Assembly (NCBI RefSeq): GCF_022788635.1
Contig: NZ_CP076024.1
Location: forward strand, 3,162,001 to 3,226,000
Reading direction: 5' to 3'
DNA: 64,000 bases
Origin: Methylobacter sp. S3L5C
GTDB taxonomy: Bacteria; Pseudomonadota; Gammaproteobacteria; Methylococcales; Methylomonadaceae
A model generated the notes under the pieces. That model worked only from the letters and a program-made list of their open reading frames with translations, made no database searches and had not been told where the DNA came from. Positions 8,830 to 18,208 of the stretch are shown here, one piece after another (positions within the stretch are counted from its first letter, which is position 1; each line of letters begins with the position of its first letter). The position numbers and the translations under genes are program-made.

Positions 8830-9330
8830 CTAGTTTGAATCAAGGATTTTAGTGATGGGTAAATCAAAGCCGGATTGTGTGGCTTTGCGATAGCTCTGCA
8901 CAGCATCACGAATTTTCCCTAACAAAGCATTCTGCTTTCGGATGTCGGCAAATTCGGTTTCTAATTCTTCTACCAAATCAGCTTCCCATTCAGGTTCGCC
9001 TTGCAGGAGACGAGCCAAGGGGTAGTGATAACCTGACCCTTTTTTGACATAGCGGGCTATCGGTTTGATGCGTCCGTTCTCTCGAATTATAGCCATCCGA
9101 AACCACTCAATGCTGAATGAGAGACAGGCTTCGCGCTTTCGAACACGAACGCCTATCCGGGCTTTTTCAGAAGCAGCATGGTTTTTTTGTTCCGCTTTCA
9201 AGCGTCGCCAATAATCGTCGACCAATATTCGGGTTTCTACATGAAGCTGATCTACTCTAGCTTCAATCCAGGTCAATACATCGTCTTCCGTTAATGTGGA
9301 TGGCAGTTTATTCGCAGGTTCATTGTTCAT
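8830..9330 (-). CDS. mobI: MobI-like conjugative transfer accessory protein
   Basis: The product is about 166 aa. The protein has LTEDDVLTWIEARVDQLHVE, WRRLKAEQKNHAASEKARIG, and EWFRMAIIRENGRIKPIARY followed by GSGYHYPLARL. This resembles MobI, the auxiliary protein needed with the MobH relaxase at oriT of SXT-type ICEs and IncA/C plasmids. ATG at 9328-9330 (MNNEPANKL) is chosen because the longer frame to 9396 runs through the AATCCCTAA repeats and encodes low-complexity sequence. The gene points away from a palindrome-rich region, as mobI does from oriT in SXT. The family call rests on pattern memory and should be checked by profile search. Confidence 0.6.
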   Translation of the reverse strand: MNNEPANKLPSTLTEDDVLTWIEARVDQLHVETRILVDDYWRRLKAEQKNHAASEKARIGVRVRKREACLSFSIEWFRMAIIRENGRIKPIARYVKKGSGYHYPLARLLQGEPEWEADLVEELETEFADIRKQNALLGKIRDAVQSYRKATQSGFDLPITKILDSN

Positions 9331-9836
9331 ACTAAAATCCCTAATACTTAACTTCAGGGATTTAGGTCTTGAATCCCTAAGTGATTTCGTGGTCAAAACA
9401 CGGTGTTTTTGCTGCTAGGACAGCGCCAAAACGGCCTTCATGTCTATCAGATTTGTACACCAAAAATCCCTATTGTATTAGGAGTTTAAGGTGCAAAATG
9501 CTGTGTTTTCGAAAGATTAATCCCTAAGTAACGTCAATCTTCCAAAATCCCTAATTAGGGATTGAACTGTCGCTTTTGTGGGCTTTTTTGATAGTTAAAT
9601 CCCTAATCAATAGGGATTTAAGCTAACCATTCCACTGTGAACTTAAGCTATGTAGCCCTTCACAGCAATCACAAATGCCATGCAATTTTATTTGGCTTCT
9701 GCAATTATGCTTTCGCAAAAAATCGGTGATAGGCGATTTTTTACGCCAATACCACTCGAACCGCTGGCCGTGAAACAGACGCAGGTTACAAAAAAATGCC
9801 ATTTAGCGCATCTTTTGTAACCACTCGCAGTTAGTT
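9331..9836. other. Candidate oriT / regulatory region with AATCCCTAA repeats and palindromes
   Basis: This non-coding stretch lies between the MobI-like gene and traF. It has AATCCCTA-type boxes at 9336-9344, 9372-9380, 9465-9473 (last base changed), 9519-9527, 9546-9554 and 9598-9606. Two are part of inverted repeats: AATCCCTAATTAGGGATT (9546-9563, perfect 18-bp palindrome) and a spaced one at 9597-9619. A further hairpin has arms GGTTACAAAA (9784-9793) and TTTTGTAACC (9813-9822). A MobH oriT beside mobI is known from SXT; whether the boxes serve relaxosome binding or transcription control is open. Confidence 0.55.
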
Positions 9837-9854
9837 ATGAGGGAGAATCTCGCT

Positions 9855-10832
9855 ATGAACCGAAACTTAGCCTTATTTCTGATCATGATGACTTTATTGC
9901 TTCAGGTAGTTACTACCTGGGGTATGGATGTCGATGAGCCTGGTGTTTCGTATTTCACAGACAAGCAACGTGGTTGGTTCTGGTACGAAGTCCAACCGGA
10001 ACCGGTGGTTAAACACAAATTTTCTCTGCCTAAACCTGCGTCGAGTGTACCTCTAATCACCAAGACACCGCCAAAGCCGATAACTCCTACGGAACCGCTT
10101 ACTTCTGCATGGTTGCGTAAAAATATGGAAACCTACCTGAACAAAGCGATTGATGATCCCAGTCATGAAAACGTCGCGGCGTTTTATTACCTGCAACGGG
10201 TGATGATGGACAAAGCCGAACGCTTTACCAATACTGCCCGCTATGTAGTGATGTCAGATCCGCAGTTGGATGAAACGGTAAGGCGTCCGGTTGCGACCTA
10301 TGCTGCCAATACAGCCAATCATCAAGCGAGCGTAATGGCTGACCGAGTCTTGAAAGATATTGCCGGCGTTGCCGGGATTTTATTTTTTTTTCGTTCTGAT
10401 TGCCCTTATTGCCATGTGCAGGCACCGATTTTAAGCATGCTTGAAAAAGCTTACGACTTCAACATCTATGCGGTATCACTGGATGGCTTGGCTATGCCAA
10501 ATGGCCTGTTCGGCAACTTCAAGCTGGATCAGGGGCAGGCCGCCTTATTGGGCGTTGAACAAACCCCGGCGTTATTCCTGATGAAACCGCCACGTCAGAT
10601 TGTGCCGCTCTCGCAAGGGGCGTTGTCACTGGAAGAACTCACCAGTCGCATCCTGCTGGCGGCCAAGGAAGCGGGTTGGCTCGATGCGGCACAGTATCAA
10701 ACCACCCAAGGTCTTCGTGCCACCCCGCTGTTATTGCCAACGACAGGCAGCATAAGCGCTGCAACAGCGCAAGAGCCGCTGGCTTTGATTCAGGCGCTTC
10801 AACACAGTGCGCAAGTCGGCAGTACCCCATGA
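9855..10832 (+). CDS. traF: Conjugative pilus assembly protein TraF (thioredoxin fold)
   Basis: The product is 325 aa and periplasmic. The signal peptide is LALFLIMMTLLLQVVTTWGM. The C-terminal half has FFFRSDCPYCHVQAP, a thioredoxin-fold active-site pair (Cys183 and Cys186), and a cis-Pro-like segment VEQTPALFLMKPP. F-type TraF assists disulfide folding and pilus assembly in the mating apparatus. ATG at 9855 is preferred to 9837 because AGGGAG lies at good spacing before it. The stop overlaps the traH start (ATGA), so traF-traH are coupled. A 10-bp-arm palindrome ends 32 bp upstream of the start. Confidence 0.88.
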   Translation: MNRNLALFLIMMTLLLQVVTTWGMDVDEPGVSYFTDKQRGWFWYEVQPEPVVKHKFSLPKPASSVPLITKTPPKPITPTEPLTSAWLRKNMETYLNKAIDDPSHENVAAFYYLQRVMMDKAERFTNTARYVVMSDPQLDETVRRPVATYAANTANHQASVMADRVLKDIAGVAGILFFFRSDCPYCHVQAPILSMLEKAYDFNIYAVSLDGLAMPNGLFGNFKLDQGQAALLGVEQTPALFLMKPPRQIVPLSQGALSLEELTSRILLAAKEAGWLDAAQYQTTQGLRATPLLLPTTGSISAATAQEPLALIQALQHSAQVGSTP

Positions 10833-12274
10833 TTAAAGCTGTACTCAGGCACTTCGTTATTTTTTTTCTGCTACTTTTACTTCAGAGTTTGGTGCCTGTT
10901 TATGCCGATTTACAACAGGAGATGGATGGCATGTTTGGCACCCTAACCAACGTTACCGCACCGACGGCGCATATGGGGCAGCGCCGAGGCGTTATAACCG
11001 GTGGCAGTCTGGTGGCTCGCAACAGCATTAGCAATACCAACTTGGTATCGTTTGTGCCACCCTCTTTCAGTGCCGGGTGTGGCGGCATTGATTTGTTCGC
11101 CGGTAGTTTCAGCTTCATCAATTTCAATCAATTTGTGCAATTGTTACGTAATGTCGCAGCCAATGCATCAGGCTATGCCTTTCAGCTGGCAGTGGGGGCG
11201 ATGTGTCCCTGGTGTGCGTCAGTAATGACTGATTTGCAAAAGAAAGTCCAAGAGCTTAACCAGATGTTCAGCAACTCCTGCCGACTGGCCCAAGGTATGG
11301 TTAACGATACCGTTAAAGCATCTGACTTACAAAGTAAGACGAATCTCTCCAATGCCTCGTTTACCCAAGGTATCAGTGATGTGTTTTCCAGTTGGACCAA
11401 TACCAGCACCTTGGGTGATCCTGTACAGCAGGTCAAACAAAATGCCCCCAATGACATGATCCAAAAAATCCAGGGTAATCTGGTTTGGCGAGCATTAATC
11501 AATCAAAATGCCGGAGCCTGGTTTCGTTTTGGCGGTAACAGTCTGTTGGAAGCGGCTATGAGCATTTCCGGTACGGTCATCGTTGATGCGCCACAAGCCG
11601 CTGCCGACGGCAAGGGCGAAAACAATCCGGTGAGTGCGCCCCCGCCCATACTTCGTATCAAGGACTTGCTGTACGGCAATGATGCCGGTAACAGTTATCA
11701 GACTGTTAACCTCTACAGTTGCTCGGACGGTCATGGTGCTGACCAATGCCTTAAACCTGTAGTTCAGAGCGTTACGTTGGTCGGTTTGAAACAACGGGTA
11801 ATGGAGATTTTACTGGGTTCAGCCACCAATGGTAACGGTCTGATTATGAAGTTCTCGACTAATCAAGGACAAATCACTGCCACCGAGCAGGCATTTATGC
11901 AAACCGTACCGGATGCCATTGGCGGCATGATTCATAATCTGGCCCGTGAGGATGTTGGCATTGCCAAACTTTGGGCGGAGGAAGCGGCACCGGTGATTGC
12001 CCTGGAACTGGCGCAATTGATCGTCAACGATTTACTGAGCGCTGTGCAGACGGCAGCGCAGATTAACGATCATGCCTATGCCAAGTTGCTGATGGCGTCT
12101 CTGCAAGACGCTCGTGAACAAATTCATGACGAGTACGTCACTATTGCCGGTCGTTACGGCAATCCACAAACCCTGATGGCGTTTTATCAGCAGCTGATGA
12201 ATACCGTCAAACCGCGTCAATATGGCACTGTCGCGCAGATGCCGGCTACTGGCACGGCTTGGCCAACGCCTTAA
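10829..12274 (+). CDS. traH: Conjugative pilus assembly protein TraH (F-type)
   Basis: The product is 481 aa and periplasmic. The signal peptide is FVIFFLLLLLQSLVPVYA; the mature N-terminus has LQQEMDGMFGTLTNVTAP. Typical TraH pieces follow: VPPSFSAGCGGIDLFAGSFS near residue 75 and ANASGYAFQLAVGAMCPWCA near 115, then a coiled-coil-prone segment. ATG at 10829 overlaps the traF stop by four bases; an open frame reaching further upstream is only an overlap within traF. In F-type systems TraH works with TraF, TraW and TraU in pilus retraction and mating-pair formation. Confidence 0.9.
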   Translation: MIKAVLRHFVIFFLLLLLQSLVPVYADLQQEMDGMFGTLTNVTAPTAHMGQRRGVITGGSLVARNSISNTNLVSFVPPSFSAGCGGIDLFAGSFSFINFNQFVQLLRNVAANASGYAFQLAVGAMCPWCASVMTDLQKKVQELNQMFSNSCRLAQGMVNDTVKASDLQSKTNLSNASFTQGISDVFSSWTNTSTLGDPVQQVKQNAPNDMIQKIQGNLVWRALINQNAGAWFRFGGNSLLEAAMSISGTVIVDAPQAAADGKGENNPVSAPPPILRIKDLLYGNDAGNSYQTVNLYSCSDGHGADQCLKPVVQSVTLVGLKQRVMEILLGSATNGNGLIMKFSTNQGQITATEQAFMQTVPDAIGGMIHNLAREDVGIAKLWAEEAAPVIALELAQLIVNDLLSAVQTAAQINDHAYAKLLMASLQDAREQIHDEYVTIAGRYGNPQTLMAFYQQLMNTVKPRQYGTVAQMPATGTAWPTP

Positions 12275-12337
12275 CCGTTGATAACGTCCCTAATGCTAAC
12301 GGCTATTCGACAGTATCTATCCTGAGGCAACAAACCT

Positions 12338-15300
12338 ATGTTCGAAATCTTCTCCGTGGGCGATTCGGCCTATTTGCAAGTGGTACTCAATGCGGTAGCC
12401 ATGCTTTCCGGCACCGGTGATTATCGCACAGCAGCCAGTGTGGGCGGCTTGATCGGCGTAATTATCATCATGCTGAGGGCGTTAATGCAATGGGATGGTC
12501 GTGGTATACGCTATCAGGATCTGTTGTTGGCGTATGTATTGTGGCTTATGTTGTATGCGCCGTCAGTTAAGGTTTTGATTGAAGACGCCTATACCGGCAG
12601 TGTGGTGGCGGTCGATCATGTTCCCCTGGGGCCGGCGGCGGTGGGCAGCGTGATGTCCAATATGGGCTATCGCACCACCCGCTTGTTTGAGCAGGCTTTT
12701 GCCATGCCGTCGATGACCGGCCATGGTTTTGCCGATAGTCTGCAAACCTTAACGGCGGTACGCAAGAACCTGTTATCCCGCGTTGACTTGGGGGCTGCCA
12801 ATGCACCTAATGCCGGCAGCGACATAGAAACTTCCTTTGCCAATTATGTTCGGGAATGTACTCTGACCGGCGTGGATTTGAATCTAAAATCGGTCGATGC
12901 GATTCTTCGTGATGCCGATCCGCTCAATGCCATTCGCTTTGACTCCGACATTTACATGACCGCAATCTATGTTGGTGGCCAGCCAAAAACCCTTACCTGT
13001 ACGGATGCCTGGACGGATTTGGGAGTGGTGACAAATGGCGCTTTCAGCACTGCACTGGAAAGTCTGTTGCAGGAGATTTTGGGAGTACCTTCCGCTGCCG
13101 ACACCGTGCCGAAAATCCAGGACGCCTTTGATGCCTTGGCAGGGCAGGGCGTCATTAATGCTGCCGATTACCTGTTGATGTCGGCCATCATGCCGATGTT
13201 TGAAAAGGGCGTCATTGGTCGTCACGAAGATGCGATGCACTGGACCAAAGCGTCCATGATAGAACAAGCCATCCAGCAACGTAATACCCAGTGGGCCGCG
13301 GAACAGACCTTGTTTTCCAAAATTGTTCGACCCATGATGGCGTTTATCGAGGGTTTGAGTTATGCGATTGCGCCGATTATGGCATTCGTGGTGCTGTTCG
13401 GTAGTGTGGGCTTACGCATGAATATCAGTTACTTCTCCATGCTGTTATGGATACAACTGTGGATGCCGATACTGGCAGTGATCAATTTGTTCATCAATAT
13501 GTCGGCGGCCGGAAAAATGACGGCGTTGACTTCAGCCAACTACAATCTACCGTCGATGATGGGTATTTATCAAATGGACATGGAATTGCAGCAATGGCTG
13601 TCCATTGGCGGCATGTTGGCCGCGTCAACTCCAGCCATTACCTTGATGCTGATTTATCGTGGCGCAGTTACCGCCACGCATTTTCTGGGACGGATGGACG
13701 GCGGTGATTATGTCAATGAGAAAATTGCCACCCCGGATGTCATCAGTCCTGCGCCGGTATTGAATGCCCAACCCCTGCATCAGTATAGTCCGTTGTCGGC
13801 AGTGACGATGACCGGCAGCGACAAAGTGCTGCCAAGCTTTACAGCAGGCAGGGATATGAGCGCAGCGGTGTCTTCCGCTCACCATGCGTCTGAGCAGGCT
13901 ACCAGCAGCTTCATGAACAGCGTGTCGTCAACGGCGTCCAAATCCAGCAGTATTACCAATGACGCTTTTGACAGTCGTTCATTGGGTCAGCAAATCGCCA
14001 GCAATACCAGTCATACCGACGCCTATAACCGTCAGTTCGGTGAAGCCTTTGCCAAGAAACATGCGGACACGGGACTATCGGCTGATCACTTTTCGGCGCT
14101 GGTGGCTGGTAGTGCCAATGCCGGTGCCAAGCTGTCAAATGAACGCTTAGGTGCCGCCATTTCAGGCCGGTTACAAAATGACTTTAAAGTCGGTCAGGAC
14201 AAAGCCGATACGATTTCCGCCGATATTACGCAAACCGTGAACGATAGCGAGGGCTATCAGGCGGGCTTGGCGAAAAGTCTGGCTTTGGATGCGCAATCCG
14301 GTACACGCAACGTGGCATCATTGGGTTTACAAAAGCAATCGATGTCCTCGTTACAACACAGCGCCACCGATGTCGTTTCCGCATCTGAGATCTACCAACA
14401 AACGCTATCGGCACAACAGCGCTTTGGCGCCCAAGCCAGCTTTGGTGCCGCAGAGACCGGTTTGAAACTGGCCAGTGACGGTGCCTTGATGGAAAGGTTG
14501 GATCACACACTGGATCAGTATGGGCTACGCGGTGATGCACAGCGTCTAGCCTCGCAGTGGAAAGCGTCCGGTTGGATAGCTGACAGCGATCAGGCCTATG
14601 CGGCAGCGGGCATATCTTTGTTAACCGGCTTTTCCTCACCCAGTTACCGAACCCTGGATAACCAGCAGTCGCGTAGCGCCGAAATATCTGGTTACCAGTT
14701 ATTAGGCGATGCATTTCACGCGCCAACAACGGATTCAAAGTGGAATCCTGTTAAAAACGAGAGTCTTAAAACCCAGGCTCCAGAAGTCGGAAGTGTGCAA
14801 TCGATAGTTGAAGACGCAAACCTTATTGATCCCCGTCAAGAAGCTGAAAGTGCTACGCCTCGAGCGCAAAGCCAGATCAGCAGGACGCGCGGTCGAATGG
14901 CGACGGGTGAGAAGGCTATTGAGGCAGATCATGCTCAGAACCTCAAGGCAACAGATCAGCATTCGAGCGAGGGCTTTGCCGAGATGGGGGAAATCAAGGT
15001 CGAACATTTTAGAGCGGCGATTGCATCGGCTGCCAACAATACACCGTCTGCTGCGGAGTTTTCCTACAACATGCTGGGCGGCAGTGTTTATAATACGGCT
15101 AAAAATATTGAAGCTGTTGGTTCGGCCGGGAACGAATACGTTAAAAAATTTACGGGTGGCTATCAGGAAGCGATTTCGAAAGGTGCTGATAAATGGGATG
15201 CCGCTAAATATGCTGCATCTCAATCTTATCCGGGATTCATACAAGCGATGCAAACCTGGTCTGATCAGCGGGTGAACGAGGTAGCCGACAAACTTACTCC

Positions 15301-15535
15301 GAATCAACAAGCCTATTACCGTGCAGCCATGTTTGAAGCCTTTGCCGGAATTGCCGTCGTAGGCGATTATGGTGGCAGCATGGGTGAGGCAAGACAACGA
15401 CTGCTAGTTGATGAAGGTGACGCAGAGGGCGACAATATCGCTAAGCTGTTAAGAAGTGCGGCAGGACAAAATAGACCGGATTTGATTAATCAGATTGGTA
15501 ACTTTAACCGGGCACGCGGACGGGTTAACTATTAA
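12338..15535 (+). CDS. traG: Mating-pair stabilisation / assembly protein TraG (F-type)
   Basis: The product is 1065 aa. The N-terminal half is an inner-membrane domain with hydrophobic segments around residues 35-55, 65-80, 335-385 and 420-445 (for example YAIAPIMAFVVLFGSVGLRM). The remainder is a long Ser/Ala/Gln-rich periplasmic or translocated domain with heptad-like alpha-helix, as in TraG of F and SXT. TraG takes part in pilus assembly, mating-pair stabilisation and recognition of entry exclusion. It starts 63 bp after traH and closes the traF-traH-traG operon. The length is close to that of other ICE TraG proteins and the frame is intact. Confidence 0.88.
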   Translation: MFEIFSVGDSAYLQVVLNAVAMLSGTGDYRTAASVGGLIGVIIIMLRALMQWDGRGIRYQDLLLAYVLWLMLYAPSVKVLIEDAYTGSVVAVDHVPLGPAAVGSVMSNMGYRTTRLFEQAFAMPSMTGHGFADSLQTLTAVRKNLLSRVDLGAANAPNAGSDIETSFANYVRECTLTGVDLNLKSVDAILRDADPLNAIRFDSDIYMTAIYVGGQPKTLTCTDAWTDLGVVTNGAFSTALESLLQEILGVPSAADTVPKIQDAFDALAGQGVINAADYLLMSAIMPMFEKGVIGRHEDAMHWTKASMIEQAIQQRNTQWAAEQTLFSKIVRPMMAFIEGLSYAIAPIMAFVVLFGSVGLRMNISYFSMLLWIQLWMPILAVINLFINMSAAGKMTALTSANYNLPSMMGIYQMDMELQQWLSIGGMLAASTPAITLMLIYRGAVTATHFLGRMDGGDYVNEKIATPDVISPAPVLNAQPLHQYSPLSAVTMTGSDKVLPSFTAGRDMSAAVSSAHHASEQATSSFMNSVSSTASKSSSITNDAFDSRSLGQQIASNTSHTDAYNRQFGEAFAKKHADTGLSADHFSALVAGSANAGAKLSNERLGAAISGRLQNDFKVGQDKADTISADITQTVNDSEGYQAGLAKSLALDAQSGTRNVASLGLQKQSMSSLQHSATDVVSASEIYQQTLSAQQRFGAQASFGAAETGLKLASDGALMERLDHTLDQYGLRGDAQRLASQWKASGWIADSDQAYAAAGISLLTGFSSPSYRTLDNQQSRSAEISGYQLLGDAFHAPTTDSKWNPVKNESLKTQAPEVGSVQSIVEDANLIDPRQEAESATPRAQSQISRTRGRMATGEKAIEADHAQNLKATDQHSSEGFAEMGEIKVEHFRAAIASAANNTPSAAEFSYNMLGGSVYNTAKNIEAVGSAGNEYVKKFTGGYQEAISKGADKWDAAKYAASQSYPGFIQAMQTWSDQRVNEVADKLTPNQQAYYRAAMFEAFAGIAVVGDYGGSMGEARQRLLVDEGDAEGDNIAKLLRSAAGQNRPDLINQIGNFNRARGRVNY

Positions 15536-15544
15536 GCCGTTTGA

Positions 15545-16147
15545 TTAGCGGCTACCATTTAATGCTTGAGCCAAGCCGGCAATAAACCAGCGTACCAGCA
15601 TAACAAAGGAAAAGAGAATAATGTAGCGGGTAAGGTTATCGCGTAGGTTAGCAATTAACGCTGCAATCACTATTAATGAAATCCAATAATAATTGCTTTC
15701 GTGGGACAGCCTTACAGCTATGTGTTCCACACATTGTACAACCAGTTCGGCCAATGCCATTAGGCTAAAACCGAGGGTCCCGAGTATCGCTAAAAAACTC
15801 AACTCATCAGGCAACTTTACCCAAACATTAGCAAACCATACTAAACCAAAGCATAAAGCAACAATCGCAAGTCGCTTGAACACTACAAACGACAGTGTGC
15901 GCGTGTGAAACCGCTGCATGAACTGTTGAAGCCCACTGGAAAACTTCATGAAAGTGGTTCCACAGAATGGACAAATGGATCGCAACGGCTGACCATAATA
16001 GCTGATTACCCGAGGCACCATGGTCCTGTTGCAGGCGCGGCAATTGACAGTGGCATGCTGGCTGGCATAGAGGGGTTTTACCGGAGTACCTTGCAGAGGC
16101 CGGGGTGATAATTTGAAGCGCTTTGAATGGGATGTAAATGAGGACAT
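15545..16147 (-). CDS. Zinc-ribbon membrane protein, unknown function
   Basis: The product is 200 aa. The N-terminal soluble part has two Cys pairs, CRACNRTMVPR and ICPFCGTTF (residues about 35-65), forming a probable zinc ribbon. Four hydrophobic stretches follow (about residues 90-105, 112-130, 150-165 and 172-192). It lies convergent to traG, ten bases after it, in the place where SXT elements carry entry exclusion and other non-conserved genes. No family is recognised. A role in surface or mating control would be a guess. Confidence 0.6.
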   Translation of the reverse strand: MSSFTSHSKRFKLSPRPLQGTPVKPLYASQHATVNCRACNRTMVPRVISYYGQPLRSICPFCGTTFMKFSSGLQQFMQRFHTRTLSFVVFKRLAIVALCFGLVWFANVWVKLPDELSFLAILGTLGFSLMALAELVVQCVEHIAVRLSHESNYYWISLIVIAALIANLRDNLTRYIILFSFVMLVRWFIAGLAQALNGSR

Positions 16148-16243
16148 TATTGATCTCTGGCAGAACTCAATCGAGTAATGATACTTCGATTCTGATGAGT
16201 TGCCAAGCCCCTGTTTGTCCTGCTGGAAAATTGATATCTGCTG

Positions 16244-16807
16244 TTAAATTATCCGTTGAGCGCTGTCTTTTTTGCGCAGATTATCCATCATGCAAATCTG
16301 GCAGGTTGGCGGAAATTTGCTGTTATAGATAACGAGGGTGTCGCCATGACAGCTTTCACAATACTGCAGGGCGGCTAAACCGATTTTAAGTGCTTGAGCG
16401 ATAACCCAGGCTTCGCTGAAATTCGCAGGGCGCACTTTGCCATAAGGCCTGCGTTCACGAATCTGGTTAGGGAAGGTTTGACAAAAAAAATCCCAGGCAA
16501 AAATGATGGCAGGCACATCCATTTTAGTCCTGATATCGACTTGGCTGGCACTGCGATAAAGCGATGTAAACAACGATAGGTACAGGAATGATTCCCTAAC
16601 TTGAGGAATGGCATCGATGGCTGGCAGCAATCCCGACTTTGGACTTTCACCGTGGTGGATGGCACGATAAATATTGCGAATTTCCGGTAAGCTGATGCTG
16701 TTAATAAGTTGACTGACATAGGATGTTCTTAGTTTTCGTTTGAGCAGTTCATAAGCCAAGCACTTGTTTTGAAGTTGCTCTTCATAGGATAAATCTTGAT
16801 CTATCAT
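16244..16807 (-). CDS. flhC: FlhC-like transcriptional activator (SetC type)
   Basis: The product is 187 aa. It has the FlhC pattern: an N-terminal helical part with AYELLKRKLRTSYVSQLI, GLLPAIDAIPQVRESFLYLS-like sequence, and the four zinc-ligand cysteines as CESC and CQIC, sixteen residues apart from second to third Cys. FlhC forms the FlhD4C2 activator; in SXT elements its homologue SetC with SetD switches on excision and transfer genes. The start overlaps the flhD stop by four bases. Given the position beside conjugation genes and no flagellar genes, it is most likely the ICE master activator. Confidence 0.88.
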   Translation of the reverse strand: MIDQDLSYEEQLQNKCLAYELLKRKLRTSYVSQLINSISLPEIRNIYRAIHHGESPKSGLLPAIDAIPQVRESFLYLSLFTSLYRSASQVDIRTKMDVPAIIFAWDFFCQTFPNQIRERRPYGKVRPANFSEAWVIAQALKIGLAALQYCESCHGDTLVIYNSKFPPTCQICMMDNLRKKDSAQRII

Positions 16808-17112
16808 GACTTGCTGCCGGGTTTACCCAAAAACATCCGCAAGCGACGTGCTCCTTGTTCAAAGTGTTCGTTGCCCACAGGTTCGTTACCTAAGAAGGTC
16901 GGCCAGGAACTGACGGGAAATCGGGGGGCAAAATTGAGCACATCGCTGCGTGCCAGTGCTTTCAACTGGTCAACCGGCATTTTAGACAAAATGTTAACCG
17001 CTTCCGGCGTTAAGCCCAGGCTAACCATGGCTTGTTGGGTACGACCGGATTGAATTAACTCATGGGCCAAGATTAGATAGTCCAGATTCAGGTTATAGAT
17101 ATTGTTATTCAT
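16804..17112 (-). CDS. flhD: FlhD-like transcriptional activator partner (SetD type)
   Basis: The product is 102 aa. It has the FlhD signature: LNLDYLILAHELIQSGRTQQ, then LGLTPEAVNILSKMPVDQL and LKALARSDVLNFAPRF. The start at 17110-17112 (MNNNIYN) is chosen because homology begins there; the longer frame to 17196 is read inside the upstream gene. It overlaps flhC (ATGA). FlhD/FlhC homologues SetD/SetC activate transfer genes in SXT/R391 ICEs. The C-terminal tail (about residues 75-102) is rich in basic residues. Confidence 0.85.
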   Translation of the reverse strand: MNNNIYNLNLDYLILAHELIQSGRTQQAMVSLGLTPEAVNILSKMPVDQLKALARSDVLNFAPRFPVSSWPTFLGNEPVGNEHFEQGARRLRMFLGKPGSKS

Positions 17113-17125
17113 CGCGCTAACCCAA

Positions 17126-17746
17126 TTAGAGCACTGCCCGGATTTGATCGGCAACGGCCAATACCTTTCGACCATAAGCGATTGCCGCACTGACATTCTG
17201 CCAACTGTGATAGCGGCCTATCCCTAAAACCAGATTGTTGGGAGCGGACTGGATTGCTTCCGCTAATACTAAAGCACCAATTTGTAGATTGGTGACAGGA
17301 TTAAGCAATTGCTCGGGCTTTTCGACTCGATATCCCTGCCAATGTAGATTGATTTGCATGAGTCCTACATCAATATTGCGACTGCCTTCGGCAAGGGTTT
17401 TATTTAAGAGAGTCTGTGCTTCCTGTTGGGAGGCAGGGATAATCGATTTACCGGATTTGTTGATGGCCCAAGGCCATGGAGTTACCTGGTGATTGGTAAT
17501 GCTTTTGGCAGATTCAACCAGGGCAACGGCGTATAAAATGTAAGGATCCAGTTGATGACGGTGGGCTATTTGCCACCAGAGTGTGTTATGAAGATGGTTG
17601 GTGAAAGGCGCTGTTCTTTTTTGGGTAGTTGCAACAATAGAATTTTTTAGTAGATGGTTTTTCTCAAGCGCCCAGCATGATTCGCCAAAAATAATAACGC
17701 ACAAACAGAGTAAAGCTGAAGTAGCAATTTTGGTTGTTTGTCGCAT
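17126..17746 (-). CDS. Conjugation lytic transglycosylase (VirB1/SLT type)
   Basis: The product is about 206 aa, starting at ATG 17744-17746 with a signal peptide (IATSALLCLCVIIFGESCWA). A longer frame to 17830 exists but adds charged residues before the signal. The SLT domain shows LYAVALVESAKS with the catalytic Glu, DVGLMQINLHWQG and IGRYHSWQNVSAAIAYG. Such enzymes open the peptidoglycan locally for assembly of the transfer channel. It lies 13 bp upstream of flhD on the same strand, the same arrangement as the transglycosylase gene upstream of setDC in SXT. Confidence 0.85.
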   Translation of the reverse strand: MRQTTKIATSALLCLCVIIFGESCWALEKNHLLKNSIVATTQKRTAPFTNHLHNTLWWQIAHRHQLDPYILYAVALVESAKSITNHQVTPWPWAINKSGKSIIPASQQEAQTLLNKTLAEGSRNIDVGLMQINLHWQGYRVEKPEQLLNPVTNLQIGALVLAEAIQSAPNNLVLGIGRYHSWQNVSAAIAYGRKVLAVADQIRAVL

Positions 17747-18059
17747 ACGCCGAATCTGCCAAGTTTCAACAAAGTGTGGGTTCGACGATTGATAGTAGTT
17801 TTGTAAATTAGTGTTCAACATGGCAGACAAGCATTATAGATAATGATGTCAGTCTACTGGATTGATACCATTTCTATACGTTCGAAAAACGACCGTTTAC
17901 ATCCTTTTTAGGAAACTTGATTGAATTGATACTATTCAATACCAACGTTATTAATTTGTTGAAAATGCGCGAATACATCGGAGTCTAATTGCTACTTGAT
18001 AAACGAGAGGGTAAATCTTATTTTAAAGCGGGTATGAGACTGGATGTTTAATCCGAGTG

Positions 18060-18208
18060 ACTTCAAGGTATTTTAGGTCCAGATTTTTCTCGATGTAATC
18101 ATTGGCAGGGGAGGGGAAGCCAGTCGCGACTTTACCACTGAATAAGAGGAAACGCATCACACAAAGCTGTAGTGTTGCTAATAGCACAGTAAAAGCAGTC
18201 ATGGGCAT
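18060..18208 (-). pseudogene. umuD-like fragment (SOS mutagenesis)
   Basis: The minus frame of about 60 codons has GKVATGFPSPANDYIEKNLD, the N-terminal signature of UmuD (AGFPSPAxDYIExxLDLN), including the expected cleavage-region sequence. It then goes out of family (KYLEVTRIKHPVSYPL) and stops at 18023. The catalytic Ser/Lys domain and umuC are missing. SXT-type ICEs carry umuDC-like rumAB genes, so this is a plausible decayed cargo or regulatory gene. It lies in a 460-bp stretch upstream of a lexA-like gene. Confidence 0.6.

Noticed and set aside
10676-10828. N-terminal extension of TraH
   Set aside because: The upstream frame lies entirely inside traF, and the ATG at 10829 is followed at once by a signal peptide and coupled to the traF stop.
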